From positions 588,448 to 652,447 of the forward strand of contig NZ_RKRE01000003.1 in assembly GCF_003815015.1 (NCBI RefSeq): 64,000 nt of DNA, written 5' to 3'. How positions within the stretch are numbered: the first letter of the stretch is position 1; every line of letters starts with the position of its first letter. Of this stretch, positions 18,048-26,338 are shown piece after piece. Source of the stretch: Thermodesulfitimonas autotrophica (GTDB lineage: Bacteria; Bacillota; Desulfotomaculia; Desulfotomaculales; Ammonificaceae). The position numbers were made by a program, and so were the translations under genes. The notes below the pieces were generated by a model. That model had not been told where the DNA came from. It saw only the letters and a program-made list of their open reading frames with translations, and ran no database searches.

Positions 18048-18914
18048 ATGAAATGGATAGAAATCGAGGTTACGGTGCGGCCGGAAGCGGTGGATCTGGT
18101 GAGTTCGCTTCTCTGCGAGTTGACCGGCTACGGCGTGGAAATCAGCACCGGTGGGCCGGGAGCCCATTCTCCGGAGGCGGTAGCAAGCCTGGTGCACGTC
18201 AAGGGCTACCTGCCTGAGGAGCGGGCCGGGCAGAGCGAAGAAATTATTGCTCTTCTTTCAAGATTCGTGCTCTGTCCGGTGCAGGTGCGGGAGCTGCCGG
18301 AAACGGACTGGATCCGCCTCTGGCGGAGCCACTACCGGACCTTTCGGGTAGGGAAACGCCTCGTTATCCGGCCGCCCTGGGAAGAGTACGCACCGTTGCC
18401 GGACGATCTGGTTATCACCCTCGATCCCGGCATGGCCTTCGGCTGCGGCACTCATCCCACCACGCAGCTCTGCCTGGAGTTACTGGAACGGGTGGTGAAG
18501 CCGGGAGATGTGGTTTGCGACGTTGGCACCGGCTCCGGCATCCTGGCCATTGCCGCCGCACGCCTTGGTGCCAGCCGGGTCTTGGCGGTGGACGAGGATG
18601 CGGTGGCGGTGCGGGTCGCGCGTGAGAACGTGGCCCGCAACGGTGTCGCGTCAGTGGTCCGCGTGGTAGCGGGCGACCTGCTGCGGGGGGTTGGCGAGCC
18701 GGCCGACGTCATCGTGGCCAACATTGTCGCCGACGTCATCATCGCCTTCGCTCCCGAAGCGGCGCGGCACCTTAAATCGGGCGGCACGTTTATCGCCGGC
18801 GGCATTGCGGCCCCCCGGGAAGCCGAAGTCACGGCGGCGATAGAAAAATATTTCGCGGTCTGCGAAGTCACCCGCCGGAACGACTGGGTGGCCGTAGCGG
18901 GGGTGGCCCGGTGA
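18048..18914 (+). CDS. prmA: Ribosomal protein L11 methyltransferase
   Basis: PrmA trimethylates ribosomal protein L11 using S-adenosylmethionine. The 288-residue protein begins with the typical KWIEIEV strand. It has DPGMAFGCGTHPTTQLCLELL near residue 127 and the SAM-binding DVGTGSGILAIAAARLGA near 158. The substrate-binding VANIVADVII follows near 223. Length and motif order are standard. ATG 18048 follows a GAGGGGGC site. The nurA gene begins 98 bases downstream. Confidence 0.95.
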   Translation: MKWIEIEVTVRPEAVDLVSSLLCELTGYGVEISTGGPGAHSPEAVASLVHVKGYLPEERAGQSEEIIALLSRFVLCPVQVRELPETDWIRLWRSHYRTFRVGKRLVIRPPWEEYAPLPDDLVITLDPGMAFGCGTHPTTQLCLELLERVVKPGDVVCDVGTGSGILAIAAARLGASRVLAVDEDAVAVRVARENVARNGVASVVRVVAGDLLRGVGEPADVIVANIVADVIIAFAPEAARHLKSGGTFIAGGIAAPREAEVTAAIEKYFAVCEVTRRNDWVAVAGVAR

Positions 18915-19012
18915 CGGGGCGGTGGCCGGGCGACCGGGGTTAAAACGAGGCTTGCTCCGTTGGTCATCGTATGGTAGGATGCCCTTAAGAGGTTGCGTGG
19001 AGGGTAGGCTGC

Positions 19013-19969
19013 TTGCTGATTGCGAATGAAGGGGCGCTGGCGGAGCTCAAACGTTTCGGCGCGGCGCTTGCCGCCTTTCAGCGGCCGCCGGCAGGGGCGG
19101 TCCGGGAGGCGCTCTGCAAGGTCGGGCGTTTTATCCCGGTGGCGCCGCGGGAACCCGAGCGGGCGGTGGTGGCGGTGGATGGCTCCTGCCAGACAATAGG
19201 GACAACCTACCCCTGCTTTTTGGCGTTGATTCAGGCGGTGGCGCTGCCCCTGCCCCCTGTGGGGGAGCCGGCGGTAGGCCACCGGCTTTTTTCGCCGTTG
19301 CTTCCCGAAGAACGGGCGGTGCTTGAGGCGGCGGGCGGGGCGCAACCGGCCGAGACGGCGGCCGAACTGCGGGTTAAGGCGCTTATGGCCGAGCTGGAGC
19401 TCACGGTGGCGCTTGAAGTCGCCGGCCGCGTGCGGGGGGCGCTCACGCTGCTTGACGGCGGTTTTGTCCATTTTCGGGCGCGGGCGGCGGCGCCTTTTGC
19501 CCGGCTAACAGAGGCGGTTGCGGCCGGCGCCGGGGTGCTCATCGGCGTGATCGAGGAGGTTTCGAGCCGGCTGTTAGGTGAAGCGGTGGGCGACCTCTGG
19601 CCTGCCGGGCACTGCCCCTACGACCGGGAGATCCTCTACGGCTGCCTGGAGGTCGGGGAGGCTTTCGTTGTCGGGCCGGGGCTGAGTAAAGGGGAGGGGA
19701 CGGGGACCGTTTTCGCCCGCTTCGGGGCGCACCCGCAGCCGGTAGCTTTCGATTTCTTACGGGTGCAGGAGGAGGCGGTCCTGGCGGCTTTAGGGATGTT
19801 GCGGGCGTTGACGCCAGGGGACGGGCGGGGCGTTCCGGCGCCGGTGGACCTCGCCGACCGTTACGTGCGGCTGACGGCGGCGGAGGTGGAGCAACTGGTG
19901 GCGGCAGCCGTTCCGGCGGCGCTGCGGGAATTGTTGCTGACGGCGCACCGGACGCGGCGCGCGCTTTAA
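19013..19969 (+). CDS. nurA: NurA-type 5'-3' nuclease
   Basis: NurA nuclease works with the HerA translocase in DNA end resection, best known in archaea. The 318-residue protein has the metal-binding motifs in order: VVAVDGSC near residue 52, TLLDGGFVHF near 145, and LIGVIEEVSSRLLG near 178. The C-terminal PVDLADRYVRLTAAE segment is also typical of the family. The TTG start 19013 follows a GGAGGG site. The next gene is herA, then an Mre11 nuclease and Rad50 parts, which strongly supports the assignment. A 292-base structured gap separates it from herA. Confidence 0.82.
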   Translation: MLIANEGALAELKRFGAALAAFQRPPAGAVREALCKVGRFIPVAPREPERAVVAVDGSCQTIGTTYPCFLALIQAVALPLPPVGEPAVGHRLFSPLLPEERAVLEAAGGAQPAETAAELRVKALMAELELTVALEVAGRVRGALTLLDGGFVHFRARAAAPFARLTEAVAAGAGVLIGVIEEVSSRLLGEAVGDLWPAGHCPYDREILYGCLEVGEAFVVGPGLSKGEGTGTVFARFGAHPQPVAFDFLRVQEEAVLAALGMLRALTPGDGRGVPAPVDLADRYVRLTAAEVEQLVAAAVPAALRELLLTAHRTRRAL

Positions 19970-19983
19970 AGGGGAGTCGTTCC

Positions 19984-20206
19984 CGACGATTTCATCGTCG
20001 TCACCTGTTTCAGCTCCAAGCGAACACTTGAGACGTGCGGCAACCAAACTGAGCGACGACGAGCGGCGGAGGCGGGTCTGCGGCCACGGACGGCCGCAGA
20101 GGGCAACCACGGCACGGACGCCGTGTTTGCCCGGTGCCCGCCGGAGCGCGAGGAGGAGCGCAAAGTTTGGTCCGCGCGGTGAACGTGTGAGCGGGAGCGA
20201 AACAGG
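19984..20206. other. Nested palindromic element (candidate structured RNA or mobile palindrome)
   Basis: The nurA-herA gap forms a highly organised fold. CGACGAT/ATCGTCG (19984-20000) is a hairpin of its own. The main arms then pair CCTGTTTC-a-GCTCC (20004-20017) with GGAGC-GAAACAGG (20194-20206). Further inside, ACAC pairs with GTGT, GCGG with CCGC, CCAAACT (20044-20050) with AGTTTGG (20164-20170), and GGCGGG (20071-20076) with CCCGCC (20137-20142). The core holds two hairpins, 20077-20100 and 20101-20132, with 9-bp and 13-bp (one mismatch) stems and the identical loop ACGGAC. No coding frame looks real here. I do not recognise a known RNA family; a MITE-like palindrome is the alternative. 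Confidence 0.6.
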
Positions 20207-20261
20207 CGCAAACAGCCGTCGGCGTTGGTAATAATTGGTCATTTTCGGGGGAGGAGCGCGG

Positions 20262-22190
20262 TTGCGGTTAATCGGGATCACCGACCAGCACCGGGCCAAG
20301 GTGGCAACCCGGGAGCGGCCCTTTCGGCTGAGCGAGTTCTTGGTAGTCGAGGAGGAAGCGGCGCCCGTTCTGGTTGAGGTGGTGGCCACGCAGGCGGTGA
20401 ACCCCCTGCTGCCCGATACGGGGCGGGGACCGGGGCTTATCGATGAGGCTACTTTGGGCACGCTGCAGGCGCTCGGCTACAACCCGCAGGGCGAAACCTT
20501 TTACCTCGCCGAGGTGCGGGCTACGGCGGAGCTCTCCTGCCCGCTATCGGTGGGGGCGCGGGTGCGGCCCGCCTCTTTCGCCGATGTCCGGGAGCTGCTG
20601 CTGCCGCGGGAGACGGCGAATGCGGCGCTTTTGGGGGTGGTGCGGGGGACGGAAGGCTACGCGCTGCCGCCAGAGTTACAGAACCGCGTTTTTCGTTACT
20701 TTCCGGAGGAAGATTGCGCCCGGCCGGCGGAAGGAGTACCTTTTTTCCTCGCGTGGCCGGAACTCAGCCGCTACCCCCACATCGGCATCTTTGGGGGTTC
20801 CGGTTCCGGGAAGTCTTTCGCCCTGCGGGTGCTGGTAGAGGAGTTGATCGCGCAGGGGCTTCCGGCAGTAGTCTTTGACCCGCATTTTGAACTTAGCTTC
20901 GAGCAGGCCCTGGCGCTCGAGCCCGTTTTTATGGAAAGAACGGCGGCCTTGAGCGGCCGGTGGCGGATTTTTACTTTGGGACGCAACGTGAGCGTGCGTT
21001 TCGAGGATCTTACGGTGGGGGACCTCGTGACCCTCTTCCGGGCGGTGATGGACGGCTGGACGGAGCAGATGGAGCATTGCGCGCGGCTCCTGTGGCGTCA
21101 GGGAGACAGCGCGGAAACTTACCGGCGGCGGTTGTGGCTGTTAGCCGACACGCTCGCCCAGCGGAACCGCTACGAGCGCGCGGTCGAAGCCCTCGAGCGG
21201 GGGGAGGACCCGGCGGCGCGGTTCTTCCCCGAGGACCCGGCCCGCCAGGAAGAGTTCCGGGAGAAGCTTAACGTTTACCGGGACTACCGGGATAGCGGCA
21301 TCGCCGAAGCGACGGCGCACGCGGTGCTGCGACGCCTCAATTACCTCTTGCAGGGCAACCTGGTCGGTTCGCAGGGGACAGAAGTTATAGAAGAGGCATT
21401 AAAACAGGGCCAAACCTGCATTGTGCGCGGCGATGCCCGGAATCTATGCGTTTTCGCGACCTACGCCATCCGCAAGCTCTTCGGCCTGCGCCGCCGCTAC
21501 CGGGACAACCTGCAGTACGGGGACGGGCGGAGCGTCCCTTACTTTCCGCCCTTTTTCCTCGTGACCGACGAGGCGCACGTCTTAGCGCCGAAGCCGAAAG
21601 GGGAGAAGGATTTTGCGCCGGCGCGCGCGGTCATCCGGGAAATCGCGCAGGAAGGGCGCAAGTACGGCGTTTTTTTGATTCTGGCAACCCAGCGGCCCGC
21701 GCTTCTCGACGACACGGTGAACGCGCAGCTTAACACCAAGATCATCCTGCGGACGGTGCGGGCGCAGGATCTCGACACGATCAGCCGGGAGACGGACCTG
21801 GGGCCGCACGAGGTAGCGCGCCTGCCCTATCTCTCGTCCGGGAACGCTTTCGTTTCTTCGGCCATTTTGGGGCGGACGGTGCCGGTGGCGGTGCGGGCTT
21901 CTTGGACGCGCAGCCCCCACGCGGAGGACCCCTTTGCGGAGTGGCGGCGCCACCTATCGGCTTGTGGCGAGGACCTCTGGCCGGCGGTACGGGCGTTTTT
22001 GGACGCTAACCGGGGTTATCTCACCGAGGTGGATTTCGCGGCCTGCCTCAACCACTGCCAGCAGAGCCTCAACCGGCGGGTGACGGAGGCGGAGCTGCGG
22101 GGGGCGCTCGAACGCTGGGCGGCGGACGGGCGGTTGGAGGCGCGGCCAAACCGGGCGTTCGGCGGGATGCGGTACGTGCTGCGTGGTTAG
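20262..22190 (+). CDS. herA: HerA-type DNA translocase/helicase
   Basis: HerA is a hexameric ATP-dependent DNA translocase of the FtsK/VirB4 superfamily. The 642-residue protein begins with a HAS-barrel-like domain and has Walker A GGSGSGKSFALRV near residue 177. Walker B FFLVTDEAH lies near 430, followed by ATQRPALLDDTVNAQ near 473, typical of HerA. The C-terminal ~80 residues look like a winged-helix extension. TTG 20262 is chosen because GGGGGAGGAG lies seven bases upstream; the frame is open to 20235. It lies between nurA and the Mre11-type gene, with the palindromic element just before it. Confidence 0.87.
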   Translation: MRLIGITDQHRAKVATRERPFRLSEFLVVEEEAAPVLVEVVATQAVNPLLPDTGRGPGLIDEATLGTLQALGYNPQGETFYLAEVRATAELSCPLSVGARVRPASFADVRELLLPRETANAALLGVVRGTEGYALPPELQNRVFRYFPEEDCARPAEGVPFFLAWPELSRYPHIGIFGGSGSGKSFALRVLVEELIAQGLPAVVFDPHFELSFEQALALEPVFMERTAALSGRWRIFTLGRNVSVRFEDLTVGDLVTLFRAVMDGWTEQMEHCARLLWRQGDSAETYRRRLWLLADTLAQRNRYERAVEALERGEDPAARFFPEDPARQEEFREKLNVYRDYRDSGIAEATAHAVLRRLNYLLQGNLVGSQGTEVIEEALKQGQTCIVRGDARNLCVFATYAIRKLFGLRRRYRDNLQYGDGRSVPYFPPFFLVTDEAHVLAPKPKGEKDFAPARAVIREIAQEGRKYGVFLILATQRPALLDDTVNAQLNTKIILRTVRAQDLDTISRETDLGPHEVARLPYLSSGNAFVSSAILGRTVPVAVRASWTRSPHAEDPFAEWRRHLSACGEDLWPAVRAFLDANRGYLTEVDFAACLNHCQQSLNRRVTEAELRGALERWAADGRLEARPNRAFGGMRYVLRG

Positions 22191-22287
22191 GCGTGCGGCA
22201 TTCCGCGTTCTACGTTGGGAGTTGGCGATGCGACGCTGCTTCAGGTAACGGGCCAGCCGGCCGATGAAAAAAATAGCGGAGGTTTTG

Positions 22288-23292
22288 ATGCGGCTCCTTT
22301 TTGTTACCGACACCCACCTGCGGGGGGTGGCGCCCCGCAACCGGACGGATGACTTCGTAGCCACGCTCAAGGCGAAGCTAGGCGAGGTGGCGGCACTCGC
22401 GGCCGAGCACCGCGTTTTCGCGGTGCTTCACGGCGGCGACCTCTTCGACGTGCCCGTTCCCGGCTTGGGCGTGGTAGGGGAGTTCGCGAGCATTTTGCGG
22501 CAAATCGAAGCGCCGCTTTTTATCGTTCCGGGCAACCACGACCTCCACGGGCAGAACCCCGAGACGCTGATGCGCACGCTGCTCGGTTTTTTGGGGCGCT
22601 GGGGGGTGGTCCGGTTACTCGATAAGAGCCCGGTATACCTTGACGACGGCAACGTTCGGGTTCAGCTAACCGGTGCCCCTTACCACTTTGCCATTGACGA
22701 CGGCGGCGGCGACTATATCGTTAAAAAACAAAATTGCGACGTGGCCATCCACGTCTGCCACGGCGCCCTGCTCGACCGGAGCTTCGGGCCGATGGTGAAG
22801 TACACCCTGATCGACGACATCGCGGCGCGGACGCAAGCCGACTACACCCTTTGCGGGCATTACCACTTAGGTTACCAGGACGTTTGCCGGGATGGCCGGT
22901 GGTTCCTTAACCCCGGTGCGCTCGTCCGGCTTTCCGCAAGTCCCGGGGAGCTGAGCCGCTGGCCCGCCGTGGTCCTCATCCGGTTGGAGGGAACCGGGGC
23001 GCGGCACGAAACGATAAGGCTTAAAAGCGCCCGTCCCGGTGATGAGGTGCTCGACCGCGGCGCCATTGAGGACGCGGCCTTCCGGGCGCGGAAGCGCCAG
23101 GAGTTTCTCCAGACGGTGCGGCAGATCGCTGAGCCAAGCGCCTTTACCCGGAGCGATCCCGAAGCGATTCTCTCCCGGGTGTTGGCGGGGATGAAGGAAA
23201 GGCCGGAGTTTGCGGCGGTGCAGGCGGAGGTCATGAAGCTCTGGGCTGAGGTCCGCGAGGAGGCGGGTAAGGGTTGCGTCTCAAGCGTTTGA
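22288..23292 (+). CDS. sbcD: Mre11/SbcD-type metallophosphatase nuclease
   Basis: The protein is the nuclease partner of a Rad50/SbcC ATPase. The 334 residues carry the phosphoesterase motifs in order: FVTDTHLRG at the start, HGGDLFD near residue 49, PGNHDLHG near 83, IHVCHGALLD near 158, and CGHYHLG near 192. A C-terminal capping and Rad50-binding region follows. ATG 22288 has GGAGG at a good distance and is preferred over 22264. The end overlaps the Rad50-like gene by 19 bases, indicating coupled translation. Confidence 0.88.
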   Translation: MRLLFVTDTHLRGVAPRNRTDDFVATLKAKLGEVAALAAEHRVFAVLHGGDLFDVPVPGLGVVGEFASILRQIEAPLFIVPGNHDLHGQNPETLMRTLLGFLGRWGVVRLLDKSPVYLDDGNVRVQLTGAPYHFAIDDGGGDYIVKKQNCDVAIHVCHGALLDRSFGPMVKYTLIDDIAARTQADYTLCGHYHLGYQDVCRDGRWFLNPGALVRLSASPGELSRWPAVVLIRLEGTGARHETIRLKSARPGDEVLDRGAIEDAAFRARKRQEFLQTVRQIAEPSAFTRSDPEAILSRVLAGMKERPEFAAVQAEVMKLWAEVREEAGKGCVSSV

Positions 23293-24731
23293 TCCTCGAA
23301 AATTTCCAGTCGCACCGCTACACGGAGATCGACCTGGCCCCAGCGGTGACGGTACTGCTCGGGGAGTCAGACCAGGGGAAATCGGCCGTTGTCCGGGCGC
23401 TGCGGTGGCTTTTTTACAATAGGCCCCAGGGGGCAAATTTTATCCGGGTGGGCGCGGATTACTGCCGGGTGACCGCGGAGTTCGCGGGTGGCCTCGTGAT
23501 CGTGCGGGAGCGCCGGGGCAAGACCAACCGCTACGTGATCCGCCGCCCCGGGCAGGAACCGCTGGTCCTGGAAGGCTTCGGGCGGGAGGTGCCGGAGCAG
23601 GTTGAGGAGCTTACGGGGGTGCGGCCGCTCAAACTCGAAGGGGCGAGCTTCGAGCTTCACGTGGCCCACCAACTCGACCCGCCGTTTCTTCTAACGGAGA
23701 GCCCGGCGGTGCGGGCGCGGGCGGTAGGGCACCTTTCCGGGACGCACCTCTTCGACGCGGCCGACCGCAAGGCCGCCCGGCTGGCGGCGGAACTGGCGCG
23801 CCTGCGGGGGGAATTAGAAGAAAAAGCGGGGGCGCTGCGGGTGCAGATCGCGGGATTTGCCGACCTGCCCGAACTTGAGGCGCGTTTCGAGGGTTGTGCC
23901 GACCTTTACCGCCGGAGCGAAGCGGCGGCGGCGAAGGTGAGCCGGCTCGTTGCGCTGCGGGAAGAGTACGGCGGCCTGTGCCGGGGGATGCGGGAGGCGG
24001 CGGAACTCCTGCGGCAGGTGCCGGAGCCGGAAGAGTTGCGCCGTAGGGGCGAAACCGCGGCGCAGAAGGTTTCCCGCTGTCTCCGGGTGCGGGAGCTTCG
24101 GGAGGCGCGGGGGAGGGCCCTCGGGCTTCTATGCGCGGTGCGGGAGACACTGGCCGCGACCGCGACGGTGCGGGAGGCGGAAGCGGGGGCGCTTAGCGCC
24201 GCGGCCCTGATCGAGCGGCTGGCGGCCCTGCGGCGCAAAGGCGGCGAGTGGCTGGCACTCAGGTCGGAGCGGGACGAGATCCGCGCGAACCTGGCGACGT
24301 TAACGGTGGTCCCGCAGGCTGAAGGGCGGCTCCTTGAGATAGGGGAACGGCTCGCGCGGCTCGCCAAGCTCAGGACCTTGGCCGAGCGGCGGCGGGACAC
24401 CAGCCGGCACCTGGCGCGGGTTGCGGCGGCGCTTGCCGCTCTCGACGGGGTCCCGGTCGCGGGGCGGCTCTGGGAGCAGGTGGCGGCACACGCCCGCCTG
24501 GCGGAGAAGTTGCGGCGGCTCCTGAGGGATTACGCGGCGACGCAGCGACAGCTCGCCGCCGCTGCCGGGAGCCTGGCGGCAGCCCGGAAAGAGGTTGCCG
24601 AGCGGGCCCGGGAATTGCGCGCGTTGCTCGCGAAGGCGCAGCGGTGCCCGCTTTGCCTCGCACCTCTTTCCGCCGCGCGCGTGGCGGAAATCCTGCGCCG
24701 GGAATTGGGGGAGGATGCTGCTGATGGATGA
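23274..24731 (+). CDS. Rad50-like ATPase, N-terminal half ending in a zinc hook
   Basis: The 485-residue protein has the Rad50/SbcC N-terminal lobe: LILENFQSHRYTEIDL, then Walker A LLGESDQGKSAVVRAL near residues 32-47, and a Q-loop-like HVAHQLDPPFLL near 128. A long Arg/Glu/Ala-rich coiled coil runs from about 165 to 450. Near the C-terminus is RCPLCLAPLS, a CxxC zinc-hook motif. The chain stops about 25 residues after the hook, where an ordinary Rad50 would continue into a returning coil and the Walker B lobe. Those parts appear to be supplied by the next two genes. TTG 23274 overlaps the end of the Mre11 gene. Confidence 0.8.
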   Translation: MRLKRLILENFQSHRYTEIDLAPAVTVLLGESDQGKSAVVRALRWLFYNRPQGANFIRVGADYCRVTAEFAGGLVIVRERRGKTNRYVIRRPGQEPLVLEGFGREVPEQVEELTGVRPLKLEGASFELHVAHQLDPPFLLTESPAVRARAVGHLSGTHLFDAADRKAARLAAELARLRGELEEKAGALRVQIAGFADLPELEARFEGCADLYRRSEAAAAKVSRLVALREEYGGLCRGMREAAELLRQVPEPEELRRRGETAAQKVSRCLRVRELREARGRALGLLCAVRETLAATATVREAEAGALSAAALIERLAALRRKGGEWLALRSERDEIRANLATLTVVPQAEGRLLEIGERLARLAKLRTLAERRRDTSRHLARVAAALAALDGVPVAGRLWEQVAAHARLAEKLRRLLRDYAATQRQLAAAAGSLAAARKEVAERARELRALLAKAQRCPLCLAPLSAARVAEILRRELGEDAADG

Positions 24732-25002
24732 GCTCGAAAAAGAACTCGGGCGGCTGAAGGAAGGTATCGAAAAGGCGCGGCGGCTGCGGGAGAAGGCGGC
24801 CGGCCAGAAGGAGGTCCTGGAGCAGCGGCTCCGGGAGATCGAGGCGGAGATCCGCGCTGAAGGTGTGGAGCCAGACCGGCTGGAGGAGGAGATCGCGCGG
24901 TTGGAGGCGGAGGCGCGCCAGGCACTGGCCGAGGTTGACCGGCTGATCCCCTGGGACCTGCTCCGGCGGGTCGAGGAAAACCGGAACGCGGGGCGCAAGT
25001 AA
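24724..25002 (+). CDS. Small coiled-coil protein between the Rad50 halves
   Basis: The 92-residue product is almost entirely predicted coiled coil, rich in Glu, Arg and Leu (for example LEQRLREIEAEIRAEGV), ending IPWDLLRRVEEN. ATG 24724 follows GGGGGAGG (24707-24714). The gene overlaps the previous one by eight bases and shares its stop with the ATG of the next (TAATG). Its position, directly after the zinc hook and before the ATPase C-lobe, suggests that it is the returning coil of a split Rad50. This is an inference from position and composition only. Confidence 0.65.
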   Translation: MDELEKELGRLKEGIEKARRLREKAAGQKEVLEQRLREIEAEIRAEGVEPDRLEEEIARLEAEARQALAEVDRLIPWDLLRRVEENRNAGRK

Positions 25003-25676
25003 TGACGGACAGGGAAACGATCGGTGCGGCGCTTGTGAGCTTTGGGGAATACCTGCGCCGGCGCCGCTGGGAGTACGAGCGACTGCTATCCGAGCTGGCG
25101 GCCGTGGAAAAGGAACTGGCAGCCACCAGCGCGCGCGAAGCGGTGCTGGCGCAGGCCCGGGAGGTTTTCCAGCTTGCCGCCGAGGCCGCCCGGGAGCAGG
25201 CGAAGCAGGGTGTGGAGCGGGTGGTCACGTGGGCGCTGCAGTCTGTCTTCGGCCCAGAGATCTCCTTCGAGGTCACGCTATCCGAACGGCGCGACCAGCC
25301 GGAGGCGGACTTTTTTGTGGTAAGCACCTACGGCGGAACCACGCCCGTGCGGACCGAACCGACCGAGGCCCGGGGCGGCGGGGTCGTGGACATCATCTCC
25401 CTGGCGCTGCGCTACGTGCTCCTCGAGCGGAGCCGGATGGGCGGGCCGCTGGTGTTAGACGAGCCGGGGAAGCACGTGAGCGAGGAATATTCCCGGGCGC
25501 TCGGTGACTTTATCCGCCTGATGAGCGAGGATGCCGGGCGGCAGGTGATCATCGTTACCCACAACAGCGAGCTCGCCGAGACGGGCACGCTCGCCTACCG
25601 GGTGGAGCTGCGCAACGGGGAGAGCCGCGTTTACCCGGCAGGCGCTAACAACCGTCACCCGGGCACGGGGTCGTAA
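25002..25676 (+). CDS. Rad50-like ATPase, C-terminal lobe
   Basis: The 224-residue protein starts with a coiled coil (residues 1-70). It then has features of an SMC/Rad50 C-lobe: a signature-like TEARGGGVVDIISLALRYV near residue 120, Walker B GGPLVLDEPGKHVS near 146, and an H-loop IIVTHNSELAE near 183. It has no Walker A, so it would need the Walker A lobe of the gene at 23274 to form an active site. The standard LSGGE signature is poorly kept. Its ATG overlaps the preceding stop. It ends the nurA-herA-mre11 cassette. Confidence 0.75.
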   Translation: MTDRETIGAALVSFGEYLRRRRWEYERLLSELAAVEKELAATSAREAVLAQAREVFQLAAEAAREQAKQGVERVVTWALQSVFGPEISFEVTLSERRDQPEADFFVVSTYGGTTPVRTEPTEARGGGVVDIISLALRYVLLERSRMGGPLVLDEPGKHVSEEYSRALGDFIRLMSEDAGRQVIIVTHNSELAETGTLAYRVELRNGESRVYPAGANNRHPGTGS

Positions 25677-25746
25677 AAAATTGCCGGTAGGCGGGGAACG
25701 CCCCGATTTACCCTTCCCCGTGGGTATTATTTTTTCGAGCGGGTTA

Positions 25747-25795
25747 TTGACGGGCTGCCGGAGATTGTGTTAATATACCCCTGGGGGTATATTAA
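25747..25795 (+). promoter_or_regulatory. Promoter with perfect palindromic operator upstream of the selenoprotein gene
   Basis: TTGACG (25747-25752) and TAATAT (25771-25776) are separated by 18 bases and resemble a sigma-A promoter. The -10 lies inside a perfect 12-bp inverted repeat, TTAATATACCCC / GGGGTATATTAA (25770-25795, centre TG). ATACCCC-N2-GGGGTAT is the arrangement described for CsoR/CstR-family metal- or persulfide-sensing repressors, so such a repressor is a plausible regulator. No csoR-like gene is in this window. The rest of the 25677-25896 gap holds no gene. Confidence 0.7.
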
Positions 25796-25896
25796 AAGAG
25801 GTTAAAATGCTGTAAATTATTGTGTTGGCCATGGTAGAATTGCTTTTTAAAAAGCCGCCGCAGAAAAATTTGTAGAAGTCTGGGAAGGGAGAAGAA

Positions 25897-26217
25897 ATGA
25901 TGCTCGAAGTAACGCCGTTGGCCCAGGAGAAACTGAAGGAGTTTCTCGAAGCGCGCAAGGCGCTCGACGCCTACATCAGGGTCTACATCAGCGGGATCGG
26001 GTGAGGGGGGCCGAACTTCGGTCTGGCTCTGGATGAGTCAGTGAAAGCGGATGACACCGTCTTTACGGCCGGGGAAATCAAGTTTGCCGTGGACAAGGCA
26101 ACGGAGCCGTATTTAGAGGGCGCCGTTCTCGACTACGCTAACACCTGGTTGGGCGGCGGTTTCACCATCTCAAGGCCCGGCGCCTCTTCCTGCGGGGGCT
26201 CCTGTTCTTCCTGCTAA
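25897..26217 (+). CDS. HesB/IscA-like selenoprotein (in-frame UGA read as selenocysteine)
   Basis: Read through the TGA at 26002-26004, the frame gives a 106-residue HesB/IscA-like protein. The sequence around the codon is YISGIG-U-GGPNFGLALDE, with selenocysteine at position 36 where the family has cysteine or selenocysteine. The C-terminus ends SSCGGSCSSC. Both sides of the TGA align with one family, and no frameshift is needed. A compact hairpin directly after the UGA (GGCCGAA-C-TTCGGTC) is a candidate bacterial SECIS element. ATG 25897 follows GGGAAGGGAG; the second ATG at 25900 is an alternative. Its role is unknown, possibly in sulfur, selenium or Fe-S handling. The palindromic operator lies upstream. 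Confidence 0.85.
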
Positions 26218-26272
26218 GGCGTCTGGCGGAAAACCTTTCAGGGAAAACCGATTTTTGTTCTGCCACGGCATA

Positions 26273-26308
26273 GAAAGGGCTGCCCTCGATCGGTGGGGCA
26301 GCCCTTTC
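26273..26308. terminator. Bidirectional terminator-like hairpin
   Basis: GAAAGGGCTGCCC (26273-26285) pairs perfectly with GGGCAGCCCTTTC (26296-26308). It lies between the convergent selenoprotein gene and the minus-strand carbohydrate-binding gene. The A/T-rich ends of the stem are on both sides, which fits termination in either direction. Confidence 0.75.
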
Positions 26309-26338
26309 CCTGTCTGGCAGTGAACTTTCCGCTGGCGC

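Noticed and set aside
26002..26004. TGA as a true stop, making the HesB-like gene a pseudogene
   Set aside because: The reading frame continues into strongly family-like sequence with no other defect, and the TGA sits exactly at the family's selenocysteine position.
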